Assembly (NCBI GenBank): GCA_030220185.1
Contig: JASPKZ010010210.1
Coordinates: forward strand, 52,094-116,093
Direction: 5' to 3'
Length of the DNA stretch: 64,000 bases
From: Diploptera punctata
Taxonomy: Eukaryota > Arthropoda > Insecta > Blattodea > Blaberidae
Part shown: positions 43,518-53,618 of the stretch, in pieces
Numbering within the stretch: the first letter of the stretch is position 1
Layout: each line of letters begins with the position of its first letter
Program-made: the position numbers and the translations under genes
The notes under the pieces: model-generated
The model's database searches: none
What the model was told of the DNA's origin: nothing
Seen by the model: only the letters and a program-made list of their open reading frames with translations

Positions 43518-43580
43518 TCATTCATCATTAATATATTATTATTTTCATTATCATCATTAATATATTATTTTTCATTATTA

Positions 43581-43631
<51 letters not shown>

Positions 43632-43634
43632 CAT
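43485..43634. repeat. (ATT)n microsatellite cluster
   Basis: Two pure ATT blocks (43483-43516, 43579-43630) with imperfect ATT between them. Confidence 0.92.
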
Positions 43635-43635
43635 C

Positions 43636-43988
43636 ATCACAGTACATTCACGAATTTAGGCCACTTGTTGACCTGTTTCGGCCTCAAGAGAAACACCATC
43701 CAAAAGTCTTTTGAGTGGACGTCCTGGTCTTCTTCTTCCTGCAGGTTGATATCTTAACATTTGTTTGGGTATTCTGTGATCTTCCATTCGATGAACATGT
43801 TGCATCCATCTTGACTTAATCAGAATTTGTTTTCAAAGATTTGTTTTCTAAGATGTCTTCATTTTTTTTGTGATCTAGTAGTGTGTATCTGATCCCGAAG
43901 ATATCTCATTTCAGCAGATCTAAGTCTCTGTATATCCTTCTGTTTCAACGTCCATACTTCGCTACCATACAAAAGAGTTGGAAGAGCC
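43636..43988 (-). mobile_element. LINE 3' end, minus strand
   Basis: The minus strand holds the post-RT block: YGSEVWTLKQKDIQRL, SAEMRYLRDQIHTTRSQKK, KMDATCSSNGRSQNTQ-type text and GRRRPGRPLKRLLDGV. Tail of GAT/ATT. Frameshifted. Confidence 0.75.
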
Positions 43989-43989
<1 letters not shown>

Positions 43990-44023
<34 letters not shown>

Positions 44024-44025
44024 CG
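43990..44025. repeat. (ATT)n microsatellite
   Basis: About 11 ATT units then imperfect units, at the truncated 5' side of the preceding LINE. Confidence 0.9.
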
Positions 44026-44149
44026 TAAGTATTATTATTGTTATTATCGTATAAAATGTTGTTTGTACATGAAATTTACATTGCTACATTTAATGTATCT
44101 TTAACTGTTTATAATTATTATAGTGTATATCTATATTTGTCAAATATTT

Positions 44150-44249
44150 ATTTGTATTTGTGCTGGTTGAGTGGAAAAGAAGGCCTTATTTGTGCTGGTT
44201 GAGTGGAAAAGAAGGCCTTATGGCCTTAACTCTGCCAGAATAAATAAAA

Positions 44250-44312
<63 letters not shown>
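44150..44312 (+). mobile_element. CR1/jockey-like LINE 3' end plus ATT tail
   Basis: TTGTGCTGGTTGAGTGG and AAAAGAAGGCCTTAT occur twice in tandem (33-base duplication), followed by GGCCTTAACTCTGCCAG, AATAAATAAAAC and about 20 ATT units (44251-44312). Same terminal stem-loop as 10675-10735 in a related subfamily. Confidence 0.78.
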
Positions 44313-44365
44313 TGTAAAAAGAAAACTAATTATAATGTTTTATCGTAATTATTTTTAGATACCCC

Positions 44366-44540
44366 GTGCTGATTATCCGGCGTTGCCCGGGAATCCATTT
44401 ATCCCGATCTTCTTGACATAAATGAGCTTAAAGACAAACATGGTTATTGAGAGTTATCCATAAAATAATACCCGCCATGCAGTGCTACGCTTGCCCGGGA
44501 ATCTAATCATCCCGATCTTCTTAGCACCAATGAGCTGAAA
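44366..44540 (+). repeat. Two-copy short repeat with GTTGCCCGGGAATC core
   Basis: GTTGCCCGGGAATC, ATCCCGATCTTCTT, AATGAGCT at 44383-44430 and a diverged second copy CTTGCCCGGGAATC, ATCCCGATCTTCTT, AATGAGCT at 44490-44533. Spaced about 107 bases. Origin unknown. Confidence 0.6.
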
Positions 44541-44649
44541 GATATCATACTGATACCACTATCCATGGTTCTTCTCTTCACCCATATACTCATAAGATAG
44601 CAGCCTTTAATAGTTACATTCATAGACTTTTAAATATCCCACTTTCACT

Positions 44650-45254
44650 TGGAATATAATAATGACTGAATATTATTAAATAATTAGCTATCAATAATAA
44701 CTATGACCCAAAAATTATAGACAATTTAATTCAGAAAATTCATTACAAAAAAGCAATTCACAAAGTTTTTCCTTTATCCAAGAAAAACATAAATAAATAT
44801 GTCATAATGTCATACATAGGCCCACTTTCCAATAAAATATCTAAATACTTTTAAAAAGTTGAACATTAATGTGGTTTTTAAAACTAATAAAACTTTACAA
44901 GATATAATAAAAACAATAAAACCAAAGTTAAATAAGGAACAATTATCAGGTGTATATAAATTGAAGTGTAGCACATGTGACAATGTCTATATAGGAAAAA
45001 CTGGCAGACTTTTATTTCTCGTATGAAGGAACGTATGAGAGCATATAACAGAAATTTAGATAATTCAAAGTATACTAACCACCTACTCCAACATGATCAT
45101 TGTTTTGATTCAAATTTTAAAATTTTACATGTTTGTGACAAAGGAAAGAAATTGGACCCTTTAGAAGTTGCAGCGATAAATAAATTGAAAAGTGGTAATA
45201 AGCTGATAAATTCCCAAATAGATTTGAATGGATCACATCTTTTAAATTTATAAT
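44650..45254 (+). pseudogene. Second Penelope-like relic with GIY-YIG end
   Basis: Broken upstream frame KYVIMSYIGPLSNKISKYF leads, with several shifts, to GVYKLKCSTCDNVYIGKTGR (GIY-YIG core: VYKLKC and NVYIG) and the clean frame 45023-45253: SRMKERMRAYNRNLDNSKYT, NHLLQHDHCF, LDPLEVAAINKLKSG, stop. The sequence differs strongly from the 25-28 kb element, so it is another Penelope subfamily. RT motifs are not preserved. Confidence 0.82.
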
Positions 45255-45324
45255 AGAGATTGTAAAAAACAATTGTTGCATAGTTACAGTTGATATGTAC
45301 TATAATAACAAAATTCATCAACTT

Positions 45325-45370
45325 GTTATCATGTCTGAAGAACATACAAAGTACTGAAACAGCTGTAACT
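45325..45370 (+). ncRNA. Possible degenerate hammerhead-like motif
   Basis: TCTGAAGAACATAC, AAAGTACT, GAAACAGCTGT about 75 bases after the GIY-YIG stop. It has the TGANGA and GAAAC boxes at hammerhead spacing, but stem II pairing is weak. Position matches where Penelope elements carry the ribozyme. Confidence 0.35.
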
Positions 45371-45374
45371 AATT

Positions 45375-46038
45375 TATATTTTAATAATATGAAATCACAT
45401 AAAACTTTGTTTTGTGTTTATTTAATTAAATAAGTTATGGATTTTCATCAAGTAAACACCAATTCAATTGATCAAAAATTGTTATTATTAGTTATCCGTA
45501 AAAGATAGACATATGCTGTCACGGACTTTAGAAAAACACGTTTTTCACTACAAAGGGTAAGTTTTAACCTTTACACTGCTACGAACGGGTATATCCGTTG
45601 GCAAAGAAAATGCTTGCCGTGCTATGGGTGTGTATATCCATTCTCAACTCCAAACGCCTGCTAGTTATATAATACGTATTGCATTGCTTTCAAACTAAGC
45701 AGGCATATACTGCCATCTCTTAGGAACCTAAATAAACGTTTTCCATATTTCTCCCTGCATTGAGCAAGGAGGGTTTTAAAGGCTGGAAATATCTCAGCAG
45801 TGAAAAGGTTAAGGGTGAAGGGATCAAGTATTACAACTCTCTTACAGCCTAAAACCTTCCCCGGAAACTCCTGAACATTTTGCAGAAGCCTCATCGCAAT
45901 TGGATGAATGGTGTAGTAATGCATAAAGGACAAACATACATATATTCGTTTATATGTAAACTAGCCATGAGATAAATAGCCAAAAGAAAATAAATGAGAT
46001 AAAAAAAATAATTAGGCTATATGTGTGGCACCATAAAA
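45375..46038. other. Spacer, nothing recognised
   Basis: Contains a repeated GTATATCC word (45590, 45632). No gene supported. Confidence 0.45.
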
Positions 46039-46039
46039 C

Positions 46040-46420
46040 AAAGTCTCAAAGGAACTAGGAAACACTTTTAAAATGTTATAGAACAATGGCGGCTACAACA
46101 CTCTTATATGGATCGGAACACCGGGTCTTAACCAAAAACCAGGAACAAAGAATTGAAACTTCAGAAATGATGTTTTTGAGAAGTGTGGATGGCTATACAA
46201 TAACAAATCGAAAACAAATTAAAATATACGAAAAGAACTAATTATATTCAAACTATTAGATAGAATTGCACAATTTAGAGATGAATAGACGAAGCACATT
46301 AATAGAATTGGTAACAACAGAATTTCGAAGCAGATGCTTCATTACAAACCACTAGGACGGAGAAAAGTAGGAAGACCCTGTAAAAATGGACAGGCCATTC
46401 TTAGCATTGGACAAAAAAAT
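46040..46420 (+). mobile_element. Family E LINE 3' end, decayed
   Basis: MLYRTMAATTLLYGSEHRVL, ETSEMMFLRSVDGYTITN, then NRIGNNRISKQMLHYKPLG, RRKVGRPCKNG. Many shifts, 5' truncated, tail lost. Confidence 0.78.
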
Positions 46421-46424
46421 CATT

Positions 46425-46925
46425 GAATTTTCATTGAAATGAACATAGATAAATATAAACGTAAATAAATACGATATTTTAAATGACAAGAAGTTATAAT
46501 GAGGTAATGTACTCTTCCCAAATTAAATGTTCGCCTTTGAAAGTTTTATATGACACAAATACGATTTTTATATGAAATATTTTATTTCTAAAAACGACAA
46601 TTTGGCTATAAAACAAATTCGTTTTATATGCATGTACAGTATTAAGCCTACAGGGTTTTGAAAATGAACTCGTAAATCTGGAACGAAGCGAGCAAATGTA
46701 ACGAAATCAGATTCGACAACTGTATCTTCTTGGACTGTCAGTCTGCGTTTCTTCCGCCCACAATATACAAGCACGAGACCGTTTCAATTGCTTGGCAACT
46801 TGGCGATGGAAGCAGAAGTTTTCTACCCACTAATACAACTCCAATACTCCACATGAATACTTCCAAAATTAAAATACCCCATCCAGCTGCATGTATTTCA
46901 CTTTTTTTTTCAATTATAAATACAC
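46425..46925. other. Spacer, nothing recognised
   Basis: Overlapping short frames only. Confidence 0.45.
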
Positions 46926-46929
46926 ATAC

Positions 46930-47570
46930 AGGGTTGTAACAAAAGGTATGTAAAAATTTTGGGAGAACATTTCTTACAAGTAGGAGATAAAAAAGTCGTA
47001 CGGGATGAATCATAAATATGGCTATACGTTTGATCGCGTTGTGTGATGAAAATATTACCATTACAGGAAGTATGAAATTGCCGTTGGAAAGGCAATTATT
47101 CAAATTACAACAATGGAATAAAACAAAACAATGTTGAACTTACATCATTAGTCAAACTGGCGTCGAATATGCAACAGCAAATTACAATTGCTGAATGGGC
47201 AATAACGTATGCTAATGATCGTGGAGCCGCAAGACGGGCAAGACCTGAGTTTAACATAGCATTGCAGCCGTCGACTGTGGGGAAGAGGAGGAAACGACTG
47301 TTGGAAACGGGAAGGATGCAGAAAATCAAATCTCCTGGAAGGCCTCGCATTAACACGGATGCAGAAACAACGAAGAGAATTGTGGAGGCGTTCGACGCTA
47401 GTCCACAAAAATCAACCCGCCAAGCTGCACGTTAGCAGTAATTTTTATTTTGTTCTATTGTTGTAATTTGAAGAATTCCCTTTCCAATGATAACATCATA
47501 TTTCCTTTAATAATAATATTTCGTTACAAACTGCGATCAAACGTAGGGTCATATTTCTGAATCACTCTGT
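46930..47570 (+). mobile_element. Mariner-like element with long inverted repeats
   Basis: Left arm 46930-47115 and right arm 47430-47570 are inverted copies: CGTTTGATCGCG with the reverse of CTGCGATCAAACG, TTGGAAAGGCAATTATTCAA with the reverse of TTGAAGAATTCCCTTTCCAA, and TTACAACAATGGAATAAAAC with the reverse of ATTTTGTTCTATTGTTGTAA. Outer ends include ATACAGGGTTG and the reverse of CACTCTGTAT. It encloses the helix-turn-helix frame 47169-47435 and lacks the catalytic domain. Confidence 0.78.
47169..47435 (+). pseudogene. Transposase N-terminus, DUF4817-like helix-turn-helix
   Basis: 88 codons: MQQQITIAEWAITYANDRGA, RRARPEFNI, PSTVGKRRKRLLETGRMQ, SPGRPRINTDAETTKRIVEA, FDASPQKSTRQAAR, stop. 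The EW-I-YA, GRPR linker and SPQKSTRQAAR pattern is that of the DNA-binding half of insect mariner/Tc-like transposases. The frame stops exactly where the DDE domain should begin and the right inverted repeat starts. Could bind the ends and act as a competitor, but expression is unknown. Confidence 0.72.
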
Positions 47571-47599
47571 ATATTGACATAGGTCCGGAAATGTTTTAC

Positions 47600-47885
47600 T
47601 TCCTTTTTAGATCACTTTTTTTACAGCTGAACTCCATACAAGAAACGTAATAACAGAACCGTGGAGAAATAGGAAATCACAGAAAATGGCCTCCATTAGC
47701 TCCAATGCATCTATCAACCCTCGTCGCATGGATTCCCTAATGCAATCATAAAGTCCTGCAGAATTTCGTATTGACTGGAAGCCTTCTACAGGAGTCTCTA
47801 CATCTTGGAACTGAAGTTGCATAAACAAGAGATTTCAAATAAAAATCTAGTTGGTTTAAGTCAGGAGAGCACGAAGGTCAAGGAA
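47600..47885 (-). pseudogene. Mariner-like transposase C-terminus
   Basis: The minus strand reads SCSPDLNQLDFYLKSLVYAT, the region around the third catalytic Asp (SPDL-LDFYL), and after a frameshift QDVETPVEGFQSIRNSAGLY and DCIRESMRRGLIDA. Adjacent to the previous element but in the opposite orientation, so a separate insertion or a rearranged end. Confidence 0.68.
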
Positions 47886-47992
47886 TTACCTCACAATAAT
47901 GTTTCCTTCCTTATATATAATTCTACATCATAAAAAGCAGCGGAACATCACTCACAACGCTAACTTATGGTTTCTATAACAAGACAGCATTT

Positions 47993-48640
47993 TAAAGACT
48001 ATTTAACTCATGCCCCAAATGGGAGTCAATGACCAATCACGTTTCAATGAATTTACAACCAATCACAGTCGTGTTTCACCTCGCTCTTTATCGATTTCTC
48101 TTTATCAGCTCCTGCTTTGGTGATAAAGAAAGCTTCTCCTTTTTAATGTTCTGACACAAACCAAAAAAACAGTCAAAGTATTATTTTTCTCCACCAAATA
48201 CAGTGAATATAGCACATACTGAAATGATTTTACTGAGTTGTTTACTAACACAATAATGAATAACTCGTAATGTTCAATTATGATATATAGTTTGATGTGT
48301 TTCATTATTTCTCCACTTGGGTGGGTACTTACAATATTGCGATCTGATTTGGCAATAAATAATAGGCTATGTTCAAGCAGCAGTGAATGAACATAACCTC
48401 ACATTTCTGATTTGTTTTCAAACATCGCCGTTTACATTAAATACGTATATAAAAAATTTAAGATAACTATAGTTAAACAATGATTTGTGAGTAAACAGCT
48501 TAATTCTATTCGTTAAATAGTCCTAACAAATGCCACTCTTGATTTCCAATTCTCTAGACAAATTCTAACAAATTCACTTCGTGAGTCGTGAATTTATCGA
48601 TAATTTGGAAATCACTCGTGGCATTACTTATGATAATATT
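47993..48640 (+). mobile_element. H repeat copy 4, longest
   Basis: GACTATTTAACTCATGCCCC to GTGGCATTACTTATGATAA. It holds about 200 extra bases (48130-48330) absent from copy 1 but partly present in copy 2, so this is nearer the full-length form. Hairpin 48539-48625. Confidence 0.82.
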
Positions 48641-48687
48641 TTTACTTTATAGCAGTAACACTTTTTTACCTCGATATTATAATTTAT

Positions 48688-48904
48688 ATGATTAAGAAAG
48701 TTTTCTTGGATTTTCCGCGCCATGGAAACAAGGTCGGCCTCTGGCCACTGATTCCGACATTTCGGCATGATCCCACATGTAATTATCAAGAATGATTCCT
48801 TGATAATGTAATGACATGTGGGATCATACCGAAACGTCGGAATCAGTGGCCAAAGGCCGACTTGAATTTATGACGCGGAAATCCCAGGAAACTTCCTTAA
48901 TCAT
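48688..48904. mobile_element. Palindromic Penelope-like terminal pair
   Basis: Inverted arms of about 105 bases: ATGATTAAGAAAGTTTTCTTGG with CCAGGAAACTTCCTTAATCAT, GGTCGGCCTCTGGCCACTGA with the reverse of TCAGTGGCCAAAGGCCGAC, and CATGATCCCACATGTAAT. Near the centre CCGAAACGTCGG (plus) and CCGACATTTCGG lie in symmetric positions, the same GAAACGTC box as in the other Penelope ends. No coding. Confidence 0.65.
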
Positions 48905-48964
48905 ACTTAGATCCGCGAAAATCATCAAACTCACGCACACAAAAAACACACACACACACACATA

Positions 48965-49230
48965 TATATATACATCATAGACATCATAGAAAAGAAAAGA
49001 TTGCAGTGGTATGGTCATGTCAAAGAATGCCAGAGCAAAGATTGCCAACAATTTTTATGGAATGGATCCCAATGGAAAGGAGGAAGAGAGAAAGACCGAA
49101 GAAAACTTGGATAGAAGGGGTACAAGCAGCTATGAATATCAGAGGAATGGAGGAAGATCAATGGATGGACAGAGAGGAATGGCGTTGTTTTCCGGAAGAC
49201 GGCGGCAGCTGCCATGATACCGGATGATAT
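48965..49230 (+). mobile_element. Family G2 LINE 3' end, copy 1
   Basis: RLQWYGHVKRMPEQRLPTIF in broken frame, then MEWIPMERRKRERPKKTW, IEGVQAAMNIRGMEEDQWMD, REEW and a stop after RRRQLP-like text. Nearly identical to 60486-60760 (minus). Confidence 0.85.
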
Positions 49231-49270
49231 ATATATATATATATATATATTATGTGTGTGTGTGTGTGTC
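49226..49270. repeat. (TA)n-(TG)n microsatellite
   Basis: TA units then TATGTGTGTG run between the LINE end and the next SINE. Confidence 0.92.
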
Positions 49271-49560
49271 CACACCGCTGTGGTCTCGAGGTAGCGTGCT
49301 GCCTTGTCACGTAGCGGACCCGGGTTCGATCCCTTATCGGGGCAGTTTTTCTGGGTGAGGTTTTTCATCGGGTTTTTCCTCACCTGTAAGGCAAATGTCA
49401 GGAAAACTTTAAGGCCCAAACGGTCCCCGAAATCATATGGCCATAATTGTCATCATCCTTATCATTATCATCATCACCATCCTTCCACCGGTGTGGAAAG
49501 CAACGGGAAGTTACCACACCTACAATTCCCTACTAAAGCTGCAAATGCTTTTGATATTGA
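49271..49560 (+). mobile_element. SINE1 copy, nearly full-length
   Basis: CACACCGCTGTGGTCTCGAG, CTGCCTTGTCACGTAGCGG, box B GGGTTCGATCCC, TTTTTCCTCACCTGTAAGGC, GGTGTGGAAAGCAACGGGAA, ending at TTCCCTACTAAAGCTGCAAA. The partner-LINE tail is missing. Confidence 0.87.
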
Positions 49561-49561
49561 T

Positions 49562-50194
49562 AACAATTTTTCTTAAGTCTCTCTAGCAATAAAATTGTTA
49601 ATTTCTGTATTATATAAACGAATAGTACACAATACAGGTGAAGTGATAATGAGTGAGTGGGGTAAATTTGCACAGGTTAACTATGAGTGTCATTGATTAT
49701 GAAGGATAACAACACAATATGAAGTTTTCAATTACCAGCAACATATAACTTGATTAAACAAAGTATTTGTAAACAGAACATAAACGACAAACAATGCATG
49801 TAAAATTACATGCCCATCATCTAAAAGGCCAACTTAAAATAACAGCCTCTCCAAAATTAAATATAAAAATAAGATTTAATATGTGACATGGCAGCTCCGA
49901 AATCCCTTGGTTGCATTTTATCACTATTTGGCAGATGACAGTACACGGATTTATTATTTACAAGAGTTTGAATGGCCCCAAGCCCAATATCATTACGGAT
50001 TAGTCAAAAAAATATCCACTTCTCTGCGGAAAACACCCAGGTCATACACCTACAGCCAGTATTATACCAAAGTCTCCCATTAAACCTACAAACTCATATC
50101 CAGGGCACTCACAATTAAGGGTCTCTTTGGATTCGAACGCACTTAACTTACATTCTACGAATCTTCTCATCTTCTTCGGCTTTCCCCCACTTAT
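49562..50194. other. Spacer, nothing recognised
   Basis: No gene or repeat supported. A 66-codon frame at 49883 has no motif. Confidence 0.45.
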
Positions 50195-50973
50195 AGGTTT
50201 GCCGTCTTCAGTTTCCATTTATTTCTATCAATTCAATCTCTTTCTTCCGAATTCCTATCATCCATTTTAGTTCTGACATATGTTTACCATTTCCATCCTG
50301 GTCTGCCACGTTTATTTCTTCCAGTGGGTGAAAATTGGTATATATTTTTGGCCATATTTAACCTTCCATTCTCTGTACATGGCCATACCATTTAAGAGTT
50401 TGATTTTCAATCCTATTAACAACAGATGTGGTGACATTCATTTCTCTCCAAAGGAATTCATTTCTTATTTTATCCTGTCTTGTTTTTTGAAGGCTTCTTC
50501 TAAGATAATCAAATCCAACTGTTCTAATTTTATTCTTTTGTAATTCCGTCAAAGACCAAGTTTCCCTTCTATACGACAAAATATCATGTATTATGTTCTT
50601 ATAAATTTTCATTTTAGTTTCATGTGACATATTTTTGTTTCAAATTATTCCATGTAATATCTTAGTGCATTTTTGCCACTGCAATTTTAGTTTGTACTTC
50701 TCTTTCACAGGAACCTAAACAAGTAATTGTTGACCCAAGATTTTTTTTCAAATTTCATTTTTTTTTATCTTCCTTGTTTCGACTATGAGGTCATCCACAT
50801 CCTTTCCCAAACACATACATTCTGTTTTCTGTAAATTTATATTGTCTCCATTTTGTATATCCTTCCAGTAATTTATTGATCATATATGTAATATCATCTG
50901 CATCTCCTGCAAAAATTATTTGATCATCTGCAAACAATAAGGAATGTAGTATTTTCCCTGCTATAGAAACACC
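50195..50973 (-). mobile_element. Family B2 LINE, 3' part of an interrupted copy
   Basis: Minus strand GKILHSLLFADDQIIFAGDA (RT catalytic box), DDITYMINKLLEGY, then ETKMKIYKNIIHDILSYRRE, TWSLTELQKNKIRTVGF, LRRSLQKTRQDKIRNEFL, LKWYGHVQRM. It continues at 52935-53005 beyond the family A insertion. Confidence 0.87.
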
Positions 50974-52922
50974 GGAATGTGTCGACATTGTAAAGAAAAG
51001 AAAGCTAGCAAAAATGAAATGGTTACACGAGCCAAATGAGGTAAATTTAGAGCAATTGGGTAGTGTTAGACGGAAACCACCAAGTTACTAAAGAGTAAAA
51101 AGAGGGAATATTTGAGAGAGAAGATTAATGATCTTGAAATGAATGCAAAAAATAGGAACATTAGAGAATTATATCAGGGAATTAGTATAGAGAAGAAAGG
51201 GTTTCAGGCTAGAACAAACATAATTCGGAATGAAAATGGGGATATGATTGCAGATTCCAAGAGTATATTAAATAGATGGAAAGGTTACTTTAATCAGCTA
51301 TTAAATGTACATACAGAACAGGACATTGAGGAGGATAATTTACAGACAGCAGAAATGCTAGTCGCAGAGCCAAGTGCATTAGAGGTTGAAATGGCGATTG
51401 AAAAATTGAAGATGTATAAAGCATCAGGTTCAGATGAGATCCCAGCAGAACTGATAAAATCAGGGGAGAAAAATTGATGGACAAGATACGCTGGTTGCTT
51501 AGTAAGATTTGGGAAAAAGAAGCTCTTCCAGATGAATGGAAGGAATCAATTATCATACCAATTTTAAGAAAGGAGATAAAACAGATTGCAACAACTACAG
51601 GGGCATCTCATTACTTTCAACTTCGTACAAAATTCTAACAAATATATTAGTAAGCAGACTTACTCCCTATATTGATGACATTCTAGGAGATCATCAATGT
51701 GCATTTAGAAGAAACAGGTCTACAACAGATCAGATTTTCAGTTTAAGACAGATTTTAGAGAAGAAATGGGAATATAATGGTACTGTACATCAACTATATG
51801 TAGACTTCAAAAAAGCATATGATTCAATTAAGAGGGAGAAGTTATATAGTATCCTGCTGGAGTTCGGAATTCCTAAAAAGTTAGTTAGACTTATACGAAT
51901 GTGTCTAAATGGCTCAAAGAGTAGGGTGCGTGTAGGCAAACAGTTTTCAGACACTTTTGAAATCCAGAATGGGTTGAAGCAAGGAGATGCACTATCTCCT
52001 CTACTATTTAATTTTGTACTAGAGCATGCCATTAAATCTTTAGAGAATGAGGAAGGCTTACAACTCAATGGTATTAATAAGCTGTTAGTTTATGCTGATG
52101 ATGTATTACTACTGGCCGATAGCGAGGAGATACTAAAGGCCAACACGCACACACTATTGAGGAACACTAAGAAATTAGGACTGGAAATAAATATCAGTAA
52201 AACTAAATATATGGTCACACGTAGAAATTCAGTATATAATGGAAGTGGACAGCTAATGACAAATGAGGGAATTTTGAGGAAGTGGCTGAATTCAAATACC
52301 TAGGAACAATAATCACAAATAGGAATGAGATGCAAAAAGAAATTAAACATAGGCTCAATTCTGGAAATGCATGCTATTATGCATTGCAGAGACTTTTGAT
52401 GTCCCAACTCCTTTCAAAAAACGTTAAGCTGAAAATATATAAAACTATTATTCTACCAGTTATATTATATGGATGCGAAACCTGGACTCTTACTTTAAGG
52501 GAGGAAAGGAGATTACGAGTATTTGAGAATAAAGTTCTTAGGAAAATTTTTGGATCAAAGAGAGATGAACAGACAGGTGAATGGAGAAGACTACATAACA
52601 ATGAACTACATGGTCTTTATAGGAAGCCAGATATAATAAGAACAGTTAGTCTCGTAGACTGCGATGGGCAGGACATGTTGCGCGTATGGGGAATGAAAGA
52701 CATGCATGGAAACTTCTTGTAGGAAAGCCAGAGGGAAAACGCCCAGTTGGTAGACCAAGAATGAGGTGGGAGAACAACATTAACTATGATTTGAGGGAAG
52801 TAGATTATACAGGGAATGATTGGAAAGCATTAGCTCAGGATAGGGATGTATGGAGAGCTTATGTCCGCGCGGCCATGAACCTTTGGGTTCGATAGTGCCA
52901 GTGAGTTAGTTAGTTAGTTAGT
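50974..52922 (+). mobile_element. Family A LINE, 1.95-kb copy inserted in another LINE
   Basis: 5' truncated within the linker (KRKLAKMKWLHEPNEVNLEQ), then DLEMNAKNRNIRELYQGISI, RT frames 51112-51477 and 51536-52303 (YRGISLLSTSYKILTNILVS, DHQCAFRRNRSTTDQIFSL, LYVDFKKAYDSIKREKL, NGLKQGDALSPLLFNFVLEH, LLVYADDVLLLADSEEILKA), then 52282-52722 and 52686-52895 for the C-terminus. Frame changes near 51475, 51560, 52270 and 52650. Tail is (GTTA)n. TATAGAAACACC at 50962-50973 and 52923-52934 is the target duplication. Confidence 0.93.
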
Positions 52923-52934
52923 TATAGAAACACC

Positions 52935-53005
52935 CTGATATAGATAAATGTTATACAGAATTGGCGATAAACTGCATCCCTACTTAAGGCCTTCATTCTA
53001 CGAAT
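52935..53005 (-). mobile_element. Family B2 LINE, upstream part of the interrupted copy
   Basis: Minus strand GLK, stop, GCSLSPILYNIYLYQGVSI joins in frame to the catalytic box segment at 50973 once the inserted LINE and one target copy are removed, restoring RT motif B to C order. Confidence 0.82.
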
Positions 53006-53189
53006 CTTAGACAAGTTAAAATAGTACTAATGGAAAGGAAAACTCAATACGTTTTAGTAACTTACCTCAAAGATGTTTAATGTCAGATTCTAGAGATCCG
53101 TCAACAATTACTACTGATCCGCAGGTTCTAAGTATTCTTTAAATAAATAATATGTTCACACTGCAGTTTTGCCAACTTTACATACAGAG

Positions 53190-53597
53190 ATTGTCAACCA
53201 TTGCATGCCGAAACCTACCTTGAAATTTCTCCCAGAGAAGCGTTGTGCTGTACCAAGGTATTGCCCAAAAAGTATATATGTATCTGCCATTTTTAACTGC
53301 AAGATACTAAAATCCAGAACCAAATTTCTCATTTAAATTACAGGGAATTAATACAACTCCTGACTTGGTGAATTAGATAACCCTGGCAACCTGCAACCGC
53401 ACCTGTCAACTCGAGTCTATTCACGCTGGACGTCCATCTACTTCGCATAGTCGGTTGCCAATGCTGGATTCTTCCCTCGATTTCTGTCTTGCAGTTAAAA
53501 GCGACAGATAATTGTTCGAACACGGCCTTGAACATCACAACGCTTCTCTGGGAGAAATTTCAAGGTCGCTTTCAGAATGCAGTGGTTGACAGTCCCT
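53190..53597. mobile_element. L element copy 2
   Basis: Inverted ends TTGTCAACCATTGCATGCCG and CAGAATGCAGTGGTTGACAG; arms share TTGAAATTTCTCCCAGAGAA with TTCTCTGGGAGAAATTTCAA and GCGTTGTG with CACAACGC. Non-coding. See 41234-41629. Confidence 0.78.
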
Positions 53598-53618
53598 TGA
53601 TGTCTTTTGTTATAATAA

